Origin: Sphingomonas endophytica | Lineage (GTDB): Bacteria > Pseudomonadota > Alphaproteobacteria > Sphingomonadales > Sphingomonadaceae | DNA: 64,000 bases | Assembly (NCBI RefSeq): GCF_014199415.1 | Contig: NZ_JACIJN010000004.1 | Location: 62,001-126,000, forward strand | Reading direction: 5' to 3' | Translations under genes and position numbers: made by a program | The notes under the pieces: generated by a model | Told to the model about the DNA's origin: nothing | The model's input: only the letters and a program-made list of their open reading frames with translations | Databases searched by the model: none | In this document: piece by piece, positions 1 to 7,519 of the stretch | Layout of the letters: each line of letters starts with the position of its first letter | Position numbering within the stretch: the stretch's first letter is position 1

Positions 1-155
1 CCGCCGCCGCCAGCCTCCTCGACACCCTCGATCGCATAGCCCGGCTTCTCGGGGCGCTCGCCGTGGAACAGCATGCCGCCCGCGATCGACAGCCCCAAAG
101 CCGTCCCCGCCGCCGCCAGCGCCCAGCCGAAAATCGTGTTGGTCCGATCGTCCAT
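1..155 (-). CDS. Cytochrome c family protein, N-terminal fragment (runs off window start)
   Basis: Reading back from an ATG at 155 gives about 51 residues beginning MDDRTNTIFGWALAAAG, then a hydrophobic stretch and a segment rich in E, P and G (HGERPEKPGYAIEGVEE). The N-terminal hydrophobic helix would act as an uncleaved anchor or signal. This start resembles the membrane-anchored class I cytochrome c usually found divergent from pheA in sphingomonads; that is recall of family context. The haem-binding CXXCH lies outside the window, so the assignment rests on the N-terminus and the neighbour. It is divergent from pheA with a 100 bp gap. Confidence 0.6.
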   Translation of the reverse strand, partial: MDDRTNTIFGWALAAAGTALGLSIAGGMLFHGERPEKPGYAIEGVEEAGGG

Positions 156-255
156 GTCGCCGTTTCGCCCCTCTTCCTTCAGCGTTCCATAGAAAGGGCT
201 CCCGCGCATCGCAAGCGCTTGAGCGGCGCGGCATGCTCTTCTAGGCCACGCGGCC

Positions 256-1146
256 ATGCAAAGTTACGCCGCGCCTGCCCGCCCGATCGTCGCCGCCATG
301 GCCGCCGCCGCCGCCGCCGAGCCGGGGCGCGCGGTCGCATTTCAGGGCGCGCCGGGCGCGAACAGCCATGTCGCGGCGCAGGAAGCCTTTCCCGACGCGC
401 TGCCGCTGCCGTGCTTCAGCTTCGAGGATGCGCTGGACGCGGTGAAGACCGGCGCGGCCGATTGCGCGATCATCCCGATCGAGAATTCGCTGCACGGCCG
501 CGTCGCCGACATGCATTTCCTGCTCCCCGAATCCGGGCTGGTCATCACCGGCGAGCATTTCCTCGGCATCCGCCACGCGCTGATCGGCTGCGGCCCGCGC
601 GACGGCGTGCAACAGGCGATGAGCCATCCGCAGGCGCTCGGGCAATGCCGCCACTGGCTGAAGGCGCACGGGATCGCGCCGGTCAATTACCCCGACACCG
701 CGGGCGCGGCGGCGGTGGTCGCGGAGCTGCGCGACCCGCGCATCGCGGCGCTCGCTCCGCCGGGCGCGGCGGCGATCTACGGGCTGGAACTGCTGGCCAC
801 CGACATCGCCGATGCCGACCACAATACCACGCGCTTCGTCACGCTGGCGCGCGGCGCGCGATCGCTGTCGGGCGAGGGGCCGTGGATGACGACCTTCATC
901 TTCGCGGTGAAGAACGTCCCCGCCGCGCTCTACAAGGCGATGGGCGGGTTCGCGACCAACGGCGTCAACATGACCAAGCTGGAAAGCTATCAAACCGGCG
1001 GCAGCTTCGCGGCGACCGAATTCTATTGCGACGTCGAGGGCCGCCCCGGCGACCCGGCCTTCGACCGCGCGATGGAGGAGCTGGGCTTTCACGCGAAATG
1101 GGTGCGCGTGCTGGGCACCTATGCGCAGGCGCGCAAGCGCGGGTAA
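256..1146 (+). CDS. pheA: Prephenate dehydratase
   Basis: Converts prephenate to phenylpyruvate in phenylalanine synthesis in the cytoplasm. The 296-residue protein has the periplasmic-binding-like catalytic domain (VAFQGAPGANSHVA near residue 27 and the NTTRF catalytic motif near 194) followed by a C-terminal ACT domain from about residue 210. The feedback-site motif that is ESRP in many homologues reads ESYQ here, a form I recall from alphaproteobacterial enzymes. It lacks the chorismate mutase domain of the E. coli bifunctional protein. An alanine-rich stretch precedes the catalytic domain, so ATG 298 is a plausible alternative start; neither start has a strong ribosome binding site. Confidence 0.93.
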   Translation: MQSYAAPARPIVAAMAAAAAAEPGRAVAFQGAPGANSHVAAQEAFPDALPLPCFSFEDALDAVKTGAADCAIIPIENSLHGRVADMHFLLPESGLVITGEHFLGIRHALIGCGPRDGVQQAMSHPQALGQCRHWLKAHGIAPVNYPDTAGAAAVVAELRDPRIAALAPPGAAAIYGLELLATDIADADHNTTRFVTLARGARSLSGEGPWMTTFIFAVKNVPAALYKAMGGFATNGVNMTKLESYQTGGSFAATEFYCDVEGRPGDPAFDRAMEELGFHAKWVRVLGTYAQARKRG

Positions 1147-1153
1147 CTTCTCT

Positions 1154-1230
1154 CGTCATTGCGGGCGTAGCGAAGCGATCCAGCGCCGGACCAGAACGCC
1201 CTCGATTGCTTCGCTACGCTCGCAATGACG
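1154..1230. repeat. Palindromic repeat, family A, copy 1
   Basis: An inverted repeat of about 77 bp whose arms carry gcgtagcgaagc and its complement, ending in cgtcattgc / gcaatgacg. It sits between the convergent pheA and a small membrane protein gene. Further copies lie at 5842, 17131, 26392, 46806 (degenerate) and 57796. Confidence 0.9.
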
Positions 1231-1242
1231 AAAAGGGAGCGA

Positions 1243-1449
1243 TCAGATCGCCGCCGCCGAATCGGAGATAACGCCCCACGCCGCATAGGTCGCCGCCATC
1301 ATCGCCACCGAGCAGGTGATCCCGAACAGCACGTAACCGATATAGTTGAGCATCGGCGGGTTCGCGCGCTCCAGCTTGCGGTTGCGCGATGCGCCCGTCA
1401 GCACGAAACTCAGCAGCATTCCATACGTTAGTGCAACGGCTTCGATCAT
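1243..1449 (-). CDS. Small two-helix membrane protein, unknown function
   Basis: 68 residues with two hydrophobic segments (about 5-19 and 37-60) separated by a basic loop (SRNRKLER), so both ends are probably on the same side of the membrane. I do not recognise a named family. The ATG start MIEAVALTYG is the only reasonable one. It is convergent with pheA, with a family A repeat between them. The topology and base composition fit a real conserved small inner-membrane protein, but function cannot be inferred. Confidence 0.55.
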   Translation of the reverse strand: MIEAVALTYGMLLSFVLTGASRNRKLERANPPMLNYIGYVLFGITCSVAMMAATYAAWGVISDSAAAI

Positions 1450-1591
1450 TACCCGCCCCTCGGCTCCGGCTAGAGTTGTGCACGCCCCCCGGCGTCCGTG
1501 CGCGATTAACCATAGCTTCGGTCCGTCACGAAGTCGTTAACGCGCGCCTCGCCGCTTGCCTCCCACGCTTCGCCGACTAACAGGCATTTTC

Positions 1592-2263
1592 ATGCCCATC
1601 CGACTCGCCGTCTTCGATTGCGACGGCACGCTCGTCGACAGCCAGGCCAACATCTGCCGCGTCATGGAACACGCCTTCGCCGCGCTCGGGCTGGTCGCCC
1701 CGCCGCGCCCGGCGATCCGCGCGATCGTCGGATTGAGCCTCGTCGAGGCGATGGCGTTGCTCGCGCCAGGTCTCGACCCGGCGGTGCATCTGGCGCTGAC
1801 CGATGCGTACAAGATGATCTTTCGCCGGATGCGCGAGACCGGCGAGCTCGATGCCGAACCGCTCTACGACGGGCTGGTCGAAGCGCTCGACGTGCTGGCG
1901 GCGGACGGCTGGTCGTTCGGCGTCGCGACCGGCAAGTCGGACCGCGGCCTCGCGCATGTGCTGGCGGTCCACGGCCTCGCCGATCGGTTCGTCACGCTCC
2001 AGACCGCCGACCGGCATCCCTCCAAGCCCGATCCCGCGATGCTGCACGCCGCGATGGCGCAGGCCGGCGCATTGCCCCATATGACGGCGATGATCGGCGA
2101 CACGACGTTCGACATGACGATGGCGTGCGCGGCGGGTGCGCGCGCGATCGGCGTGAGCTGGGGCTATCACCACGAGGAAGCGCTGTGGCAGGCCGGGGCG
2201 GCGCGCGTCGCGCACCGCTGCGCCGAGCTGCCCCAGTGTCTGGCGGCGTGTCTGGCGGCATGA
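1592..2263 (+). CDS. HAD-family phosphatase (phosphoglycolate phosphatase-like)
   Basis: A 223-residue haloacid dehalogenase-like hydrolase. Motif I is DCDGTLVDS near residues 8-16, with the nucleophile Asp and acid/base Asp both present. Motif III lysine is in SKPDPAM, and motif IV is MIGDTTFDM with the Mg-binding aspartates. A helical cap lies between motifs I and II, as in Gph/PGMB-type enzymes. The start is set at ATG 1592 (MPIRLAVFD) because motif I must lie near the N-terminus. The stop overlaps the next ATG (ATGA), suggesting translational coupling. The exact substrate is not determinable. Confidence 0.88.
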   Translation: MPIRLAVFDCDGTLVDSQANICRVMEHAFAALGLVAPPRPAIRAIVGLSLVEAMALLAPGLDPAVHLALTDAYKMIFRRMRETGELDAEPLYDGLVEALDVLAADGWSFGVATGKSDRGLAHVLAVHGLADRFVTLQTADRHPSKPDPAMLHAAMAQAGALPHMTAMIGDTTFDMTMACAAGARAIGVSWGYHHEEALWQAGAARVAHRCAELPQCLAACLAA

Positions 2264-2466
2264 GCGATCCGGCACGCGCGCGCTGGGCGGCGATCGTCGC
2301 GACGCGGCTGGCGGGTACCGCCGGCGCGCTGCTCGGTGTGGTGTTGCTCGGGCGCGCGCAGACATTGGGGCCGAAGTTGCTGGGCGTGGCGATCGTGGTC
2401 AGCGCGCTGTGGATGATCGCCACCGTGCCGCGCGCGCTGGCGCGGCGGTGGAGGAGTCCGAAGTGA
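2260..2466 (+). CDS. Small hydrophobic membrane protein between HAD phosphatase and ATP12
   Basis: 68 residues with two hydrophobic segments (about 10-31 and 39-56) and a basic C-terminal tail (RRWRSPK). Its ATG overlaps the stop of the upstream phosphatase gene, and its own stop overlaps the GTG start of the ATP12 gene, so all three are probably translated as one coupled unit. No family is recognised. The tight packing is the main evidence that it is real. Confidence 0.7.
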   Translation: MSDPARARWAAIVATRLAGTAGALLGVVLLGRAQTLGPKLLGVAIVVSALWMIATVPRALARRWRSPK

Positions 2467-3152
2467 AGCGTTTCTGGACCGAGGTGGCGGTGGACGCCGA
2501 CCGCGCGATCCGGCTCGACTCGCGCCCGGTGCGGACCCCGGGGCGCGCGCCGCTCGCGCTGCCGACGCTGGCGCTGGCCGAGGCGGTGGCGGACGAGTGG
2601 CGCGCGGTCGGCGAGACGCTCGACCCGCGCGCGATGCCGCTGACCGGGCTCGCCAATGCCGCGATCGACCGCATCGCCCCGGCGCCGGACGGGTTTGCCG
2701 CCGGGCTCGCCGCCTATGCCGAGAGCGACCTGCTCTGCTATCGCGCCGATGCACCCGCCGAGCTGGTCGCGCGGCAGGCGGCGGCATGGGACCCGCTGCT
2801 CGACTGGGCGCGCGACCGCTACGACGTGCATTTCGAGATCGTCACCGGCGTGATGCACCGCGCGCAGCCGCCCGCCACGATCGCCCGGCTGGGCGAGGCG
2901 GTGGCGAGTCGCGACGCCTTCACGCTCGCGTCGCTGTCGCCGCTGGTAACGCTGACCGGCACGTTGGTGGGCGCGCTGGCGCTCGCGGAGGGCGCGGTGA
3001 CGCCGGACGCACTATGGACTGCGGCGATGGTCGACGAGGACTGGCAGGCCGAACGCTGGGGCGAGGACCCGCTCGCCGCGCAAGCGCGCGCGGGTAAGCG
3101 GCGCGACTATGACGCGGCGGCGCGGTTTCTGTCGTTGGTCGAGGTCAGTTGA
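2463..3152 (+). CDS. ATP12 family chaperone for F1-ATPase assembly
   Basis: A 229-residue protein beginning VKRFWTEVAV, followed by the conserved pattern of Atp12 proteins (LDSRPVRTPGRAPLALPT, WRAVGETLDPRAMPLTGLANAAIDR). Atp12 binds the F1 alpha subunit and helps assemble the F1 sector in mitochondria and alphaproteobacteria. The C-terminal part carries the conserved EDWQAERWGED segment. The GTG start at 2463 overlaps the preceding stop (GTGA). A longer in-frame ATG upstream lies inside the neighbour and is unlikely. Confidence 0.9.
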   Translation: MKRFWTEVAVDADRAIRLDSRPVRTPGRAPLALPTLALAEAVADEWRAVGETLDPRAMPLTGLANAAIDRIAPAPDGFAAGLAAYAESDLLCYRADAPAELVARQAAAWDPLLDWARDRYDVHFEIVTGVMHRAQPPATIARLGEAVASRDAFTLASLSPLVTLTGTLVGALALAEGAVTPDALWTAAMVDEDWQAERWGEDPLAAQARAGKRRDYDAAARFLSLVEVS

Positions 3153-3368
3153 AGGACGCGTGAAGACGATGATGGGCAGAAAGCTACCGAACTGACCTGT
3201 GTCACCGTTGACTCAGATGGTCGTCAAACCGGTCAACCACAACGAAAACGCGTTTTAATCGGAAATTCACAGGCCCTTATCTTTCACGGACTCGATCCAA
3301 CCAAATAGCCTTGCAGCAACACCAAACAATTGTAGAGTAGCGGCAGGACGCGAGCCGGCAGAAATGCG

Positions 3369-3806
3369 ATGAAAGACATCTCATCCGCAATCACGATTGC
3401 AGCTCATCCCGACAAGATATGGAATGTACTAACAGATTTCTCATTATACGCGGTCTGGAACCCGTTCATCCGAGCGGCGTCGGGATCACCAGTATCTGGC
3501 ACTAGCCTGTAAATTCGCATTTGCCCTCCCGGTGGCAAGCCCATGTCGTTCAGGCCAACGGTCTTGGCAGCCCGAAGAGGCCACGAACTTCGCTGGCGAG
3601 GCAGGCTGATCCTGCCGGGCCTTTTGGACGGTGAACATTATTTCACATTGAAGCCGGTGGGGTCTGGCACCCTGTTCACACAAGGCGAAACATTTAGCGG
3701 TCTTCTGGTCGGGCTGGTCGGCTCAACCACTTTCGAGAAGGTGGAGCAAGGAATGAAAGCCATGAACAAGGCTCTTCGCCAGCGCGCGGAGACGGATACC
3801 GGCTGA
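3369..3806 (+). pseudogene. SRPBCC-domain (polyketide cyclase/START-like) gene interrupted by an in-frame stop
   Basis: From ATG 3369 the frame reads MKDISSAITIAAHPDKIWNV, typical of the first strand and helix of an SRPBCC fold, and meets TAA at 3510-3512 (codon 48). The same frame continues without a shift as IRICPPGGKPMSFRPTV and runs to a stop at 3804-3806 (145 sense positions apart from the TAA), including GEHYFTLKPV and the C-terminal helix EQGMKAMNKAL. This is the expected family length. The most economical reading is one nonsense substitution in an otherwise intact gene; a sequencing error or an internal start at ATG 3543 are alternatives. The first half is more AT-rich than neighbouring genes. 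Confidence 0.8.
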
Positions 3807-3913
3807 CGATTTCCGTCGTTCTCTAAGGCCGATCGTTCTGCGGCAGCAGCACGACAATACACCGCCCCCGGCTTTCCAAGCAAAGCCCTACCCCCATCGT
3901 AGGAAGAGCGACG

Positions 3914-4111
3914 ATGCTCGTGACCATGGCCCTCACGCTCGCGACGACGACCTCCTGTACCGACGTGAAGCGCGTCTGCCGCGCCTGTACGGTCGGTGAA
4001 AATATCACCCGCTGCTCGACAATCGGGATAGCCTGTCAGCCGTCGATCCGCATCTGTCGCCCGAAGGTTGATGCCGCAGCCAAGCAACGCAGGAGTGTGA
4101 CGCGGCCTTGA
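3914..4111 (+). CDS. Possible small cysteine-rich secreted protein
   Basis: 65 residues starting MLVTMALTLATTTSC, a weak signal-peptide or lipobox-like start, followed by a region with seven cysteines in about 34 residues including that first one (SCTDVKRVCRAC, TRCSTIGIAC, SIRIC). The cysteine spacing suggests disulfides in the periplasm. It lies in the AT-richer islet between ATP12 and gmk. No family is named with confidence and there is no clear ribosome binding site; it could be chance. Confidence 0.35.
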   Translation: MLVTMALTLATTTSCTDVKRVCRACTVGENITRCSTIGIACQPSIRICRPKVDAAAKQRRSVTRP

Positions 4112-4132
4112 ACTTATACTTGTTAGCGGCTC

Positions 4133-4792
4133 CTACCCCGCCGGCGTGCGCAGCTTCCGGATGAAGCCGATCAGCCCGGTCTGACGCGAGCGCTTGAGCC
4201 GTTCGGCGGCGAGGATCGTCTTCACCTTGGCGTAGCAGCTCTCGACATCGTCGTTGACCAGCACATAGTCATAGCCGTCCCAGTGGCTGATCTCGGCATC
4301 GGCGCGGCTCATCCGGCGCTCGATGATCTCCTGCGCGTCGGTGGCGCGGCCCTCCAGCCGGCGGCGCAGTTCCTCCATCGACGGCGGCAGGATGAACACC
4401 CGCACCACGTCGCCGCCTGCGATCTGGTGGAGCTGCTGCGCGCCCTGCCAGTCGATGTCGAACAGCACGTCCTTGCCGTCCGACAGCATCGCGTCGACCG
4501 GCGCGCGCGGCGTGCCGTACCGCTGATCGAAGACGTGCGCCCATTCGAGAAATTCGTGATTCGCCGCCATCTCGCGGAATTTGTCCAGCGAGACGAAATG
4601 GTAATCGCGCCCGTCCTCCTCGCCGCGGCGGATCGCGCGGGTGGTGGCGGACACGGACAGCGACAGTTCGGGCTCGCTGGCGAGCAGCATCCGCGCGATC
4701 GTCGACTTCCCCGCGCCGGAAGGCGAGGACAGGACGAACAACAATCCGCGACGCTTCATGTGGTGCGGGTCGGCGGGGAGGCGATCGGGCAT
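4133..4792 (-). CDS. gmk: Guanylate kinase
   Basis: Phosphorylates GMP to GDP with ATP in the cytoplasm. The 219-residue protein has the P-loop SGAGKST at residues 25-31, the GMP-binding region (TTRAIRRGEEDGRDYHFV) and the lid segment before RMSRADAEISHW, in standard order. The second in-frame methionine (MKRRGLLFVL, residue 12) is an alternative start closer to the usual length of about 205-210. It is followed by a basic C-terminal tail (ERLKRSRQTG). Confidence 0.95.
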   Translation of the reverse strand: MPDRLPADPHHMKRRGLLFVLSSPSGAGKSTIARMLLASEPELSLSVSATTRAIRRGEEDGRDYHFVSLDKFREMAANHEFLEWAHVFDQRYGTPRAPVDAMLSDGKDVLFDIDWQGAQQLHQIAGGDVVRVFILPPSMEELRRRLEGRATDAQEIIERRMSRADAEISHWDGYDYVLVNDDVESCYAKVKTILAAERLKRSRQTGLIGFIRKLRTPAG

Positions 4793-4821
4793 GGGGGCTG
4801 ATGCCCCGCCCCGCCCGCTTG

Positions 4822-4867
4822 CGTCAAGCGCGCAGCCGCGCTGGAGACGTCAAGCGCGCAGCCGCGC
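4822..4867. repeat. 26-bp tandem duplication across the fghA stop codon
   Basis: The 20-base block cgtcaagcgcgcagccgcgc occurs at 4822-4841 and again at 4848-4867, a period of 26. The second copy encodes the last codons and stop of fghA (minus strand, ARLRA-stop). The first copy lies just downstream of that stop, so the gene end looks recently duplicated without changing the protein. Confidence 0.85.
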
Positions 4868-5680
4868 CGCGTGCCACGCGAGCTGATCGGCCATGAAGGT
4901 CGAGATGAAGTGATAGCTGTGGTCGTAGCCCGGCTGCATCCGCAACGTCAGGTCGATTCCGGCGTCGGCGCAGGCGGTCGCCAGCAATTCGGGGCGGAGT
5001 TGCCCGGCAAGGAACGAATCGGCATCGCCCTGATCGATCAGGATTTCCGGCACGCGCGCGCCATCTTCGATCAGCGCGACCGCATCGTGGCGGCGCTTGG
5101 CGGCAGCGTCGTCGCCGAGATAGCGGTCGAGCGCCTTGCCCCACGGCACCTGAGTCGGCGCGACGATCGGTGCGAAGGCGGAAACGGCGCGGAACCGGCC
5201 GGGGTGGCGCAGCGCGACGGTCAGCGCGCCATGCCCGCCCATCGAATGTCCCATGATCGACTGGCGCGCCATATCGGCGGGGAAGTGCTCGCCGATCAAC
5301 GCGGGCAGTTCGGCGGTGACATAGGACCACATGCGGTAATGCGTCGCCCATGGCGCCTCGGTCGCGTCGACGTAGAAGCCGGCGCCCTTGGCGAAATCCC
5401 ATGCCTCCTCGTCGGGCACGTCGTCGCCGCGCGGGCTGGTGTCGGGCGCGACGAAGATCAGCTTGTGCTCGGCGCAGGCGCGGCGGAACTCGCCCTTGTC
5501 GGTGACATTGGCGTGGGTGCAGGTCAGCCCCGACAGGTACCAGACCACCGGCAGCGTCGCGCCCGGCGCGTGATCGGGGACATAAACCGAGAAGGTCATG
5601 TCGGTGCCGGTCGCGCTCGAGCGATGGCGGTACACGCCCTGCGTCCCGCCATGCGCGCGCGCGGTGGAGACGGTTTCCAT
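4850..5680 (-). CDS. fghA: S-formylglutathione hydrolase
   Basis: Hydrolyses S-formylglutathione to formate and glutathione, the second step of glutathione-dependent formaldehyde oxidation. 276 residues, alpha/beta hydrolase of the esterase D family. The nucleophile elbow is GHSMGG with Ser146. The family segment WYLSGLTCTHANV is near residue 47, and the Asp (DQGDADSFL) and His (YDHSYHF) of the triad follow. ATG 5680 is chosen because it has a good ribosome binding site (gaaaggatc) upstream; an in-frame TTG at 5695 does not. frmA lies on the same strand 0.6 kb upstream, with a VOC gene between. Confidence 0.95.
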   Translation of the reverse strand: METVSTARAHGGTQGVYRHRSSATGTDMTFSVYVPDHAPGATLPVVWYLSGLTCTHANVTDKGEFRRACAEHKLIFVAPDTSPRGDDVPDEEAWDFAKGAGFYVDATEAPWATHYRMWSYVTAELPALIGEHFPADMARQSIMGHSMGGHGALTVALRHPGRFRAVSAFAPIVAPTQVPWGKALDRYLGDDAAAKRRHDAVALIEDGARVPEILIDQGDADSFLAGQLRPELLATACADAGIDLTLRMQPGYDHSYHFISTFMADQLAWHAARLRA

Positions 5681-5750
5681 GGATGATCCTTTCAAGGCCG
5701 GTCTGCTTCGGAGTGCGGGTGGATGATGGGAGGGAGCCCTCCCCCACTCT

Positions 5751-5832
5751 GTCGCCCCGGACTTGATCCGGGGCCCCGCTTCTACTTCGGTTGAGAAGAA
5801 AAGCGGGCTCCCGGATCAAGTCCGGGATGACG
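5751..5832. repeat. Palindromic repeat, family B, copy 1
   Basis: An inverted repeat whose arms contain cccggacttgatccgggg and cccggatcaagtccggg. It lies between the VOC gene and fghA, beside a family A element. A second copy is at 15037. Confidence 0.9.
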
Positions 5833-5841
5833 AAAATACGT

Positions 5842-5918
5842 CGTCATTGCGAGCCTAGCGAAGCGCTCCAGTGCCGGATCAGGACGCCCTGGACTGCTTC
5901 GCTACGCTCGCGATGACG
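5842..5918. repeat. Palindromic repeat, family A, copy 2
   Basis: Same arms and length as the copy at 1154, with minor substitutions (gcctagcg, gcgatgacg). With the family B element only 9 bp away, the two fill most of the gap between the VOC gene and fghA. Confidence 0.9.
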
Positions 5919-5926
5919 GCCAGCAC

Positions 5927-6310
5927 TCACGCCGGCACGCGATACGCCCCGCACAGCTTGTTGCCGTCCGGATCGCGCAGATAGGCGAGATAAAGTTGCC
6001 CGAACGGGCTGGTGCGCACCCCCGGCGCGTCCTCGATCGCGGTGCCGCCATTGGCCACGCCCGCGTCGTGCCACGCCTGCGCCTGCTCCGGCCCGCTCAT
6101 TCGGAAACCGATCGTCCCGCCATTGGCGTGGCACGCCGGCTCACCGTCAATCGGGCGCGAGATCATGAACAGCGCGCCGTCATGCGCATAGACGACGCGG
6201 CCCTTCTCGTCCTGCCGCCCCTCGCGTCCACCCAGCGCGGCGAACAGCGCGTCGTAGAATTTCTTCGACCGGGCCACGTCGTTCGATCCGACCATCACAT
6301 GACTGAACAT
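5927..6310 (-). CDS. VOC-superfamily (glyoxalase-like) protein
   Basis: 127 residues from ATG 6310 (MFSHVMVGSNDVARSKKFYDA), the standard opening beta-alpha unit of a vicinal-oxygen-chelate fold. The C-terminal half shows the second module ending YLAYLRDPDGNKLCGAYR, where RDPDGN(K/L) is a typical VOC signature. It is co-directional with frmA (13 bp gap) and fghA, which suggests a role connected with glutathione or aldehyde chemistry. The metal ligands cannot be assigned with confidence, and small single-domain VOC proteins have many functions. The longer upstream reading overlaps frmA and is rejected. Confidence 0.82.
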   Translation of the reverse strand: MFSHVMVGSNDVARSKKFYDALFAALGGREGRQDEKGRVVYAHDGALFMISRPIDGEPACHANGGTIGFRMSGPEQAQAWHDAGVANGGTAIEDAPGVRTSPFGQLYLAYLRDPDGNKLCGAYRVPA

Positions 6311-6323
6311 CGTCGTCCCTCCC

Positions 6324-7430
6324 TCAGTAAACCACGACGCTGCGGATGCTCTCGCCGGCATGCATCAGGTCGAAGCCCTTGTTGATCTCGTCGAGCGTCA
6401 GCCGATGCGTGATCATCGGATCGATCTGGATCATCCCGTTCATATACCAGTCGACGATCTTCGGCACGTCGGTCCGCCCGCGCGCGCCGCCGAACGCGGT
6501 GCCCTTCCAGACGCGCCCGGTGACGAGCTGGAACGGCCGCGTGCTGATCTCCTTGCCCGCCTCGGCGACCCCGATCACGATCGACTCGCCCCAGCCGCGA
6601 TGCGCGCTCTCCAGCGCCTGCCGCATCACGACCGTGTTGCCGGTGCAGTCGAACGTATAATCCCCGCCGCCATCGGTCAGCGCGACCAGATGCTGGACGA
6701 CGTCGCCGACGTCTTTCGGATTGACGAAATCGGTCATCCCGAACTGCCGCCCCCACGCTTCGCGATCGGGGTTGATGTCGACCCCGACGATCCGCGCCGC
6801 GCCGGCCAGCTTCGCGCCCTGGATAACGTTGAGCCCGATCCCGCCGAGCCCGAACACGATCACCGTCGCGCCGACCTCCACCTTGGCGGTGTTGACCACC
6901 GCGCCGACCCCGGTGGTGACGCCACAGCCGATATAGCAGCTGGTGTCGAACGGCGCGTCGGGCCGAATCTTCGCGACCGCGATCTCGGGCAGCACGGTAA
7001 AGTTCGAGAAGGTCGAGCAGCCCATATAATGGTAGATCGACTGCCCCTTGTAGCTGAAACGCGTCGTGCCGTCGGGCATCAAGCCCTTCCCCTGCGTGGC
7101 GCGGATCGCGGTGCACAAATTGGTCTTGCCGCTGAGGCACGACTTACACTGGCGACATTCGGGGGTGTAGAGCGGGATGACGTGATCGCCCGGCGTCACG
7201 CTGGTCACGCCCGCGCCGACCTCACGCACGATGCCGCAGCCTTCGTGCCCGAGCACGCTGGGGAACAGCCCCTCGCTGTCGAGCCCGTCGAGCGTATAGG
7301 CATCGGTGTGGCAGATGCCGGTCGCCATGATCTCGACCAGCACCTCGCCGGCCTTCGGGCCTTCGAGATCCAGCTCAACGATCTCCAGCGGCTTCTTCGC
7401 CTCGAACGCGACGGCGGCGCGGGTCTTCAT
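6324..7430 (-). CDS. frmA: S-(hydroxymethyl)glutathione dehydrogenase / class III alcohol dehydrogenase
   Basis: Oxidises S-hydroxymethylglutathione (formaldehyde plus glutathione) to S-formylglutathione with NAD. 368 residues, the usual class III length. Catalytic zinc ligands are visible as C40 (TGICHTD) and H62 (GHEGCGIV); the structural zinc cysteines are C92, C95, C98 and C106. The Rossmann motif GLGGIGLNV follows near residue 195. First gene of a minus-strand set with the VOC gene and fghA. It may also be called adhC. Confidence 0.95.
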   Translation of the reverse strand: MKTRAAVAFEAKKPLEIVELDLEGPKAGEVLVEIMATGICHTDAYTLDGLDSEGLFPSVLGHEGCGIVREVGAGVTSVTPGDHVIPLYTPECRQCKSCLSGKTNLCTAIRATQGKGLMPDGTTRFSYKGQSIYHYMGCSTFSNFTVLPEIAVAKIRPDAPFDTSCYIGCGVTTGVGAVVNTAKVEVGATVIVFGLGGIGLNVIQGAKLAGAARIVGVDINPDREAWGRQFGMTDFVNPKDVGDVVQHLVALTDGGGDYTFDCTGNTVVMRQALESAHRGWGESIVIGVAEAGKEISTRPFQLVTGRVWKGTAFGGARGRTDVPKIVDWYMNGMIQIDPMITHRLTLDEINKGFDLMHAGESIRSVVVY

Positions 7431-7519
7431 GGGGCAACCTCTTCGTGACTGTGGGCGGGGTCTTAGGCGGCGATCAGGGACGGTTTCAAGGCGTCGCCGT
7501 CGCCGCTAGACCGAAGCGC

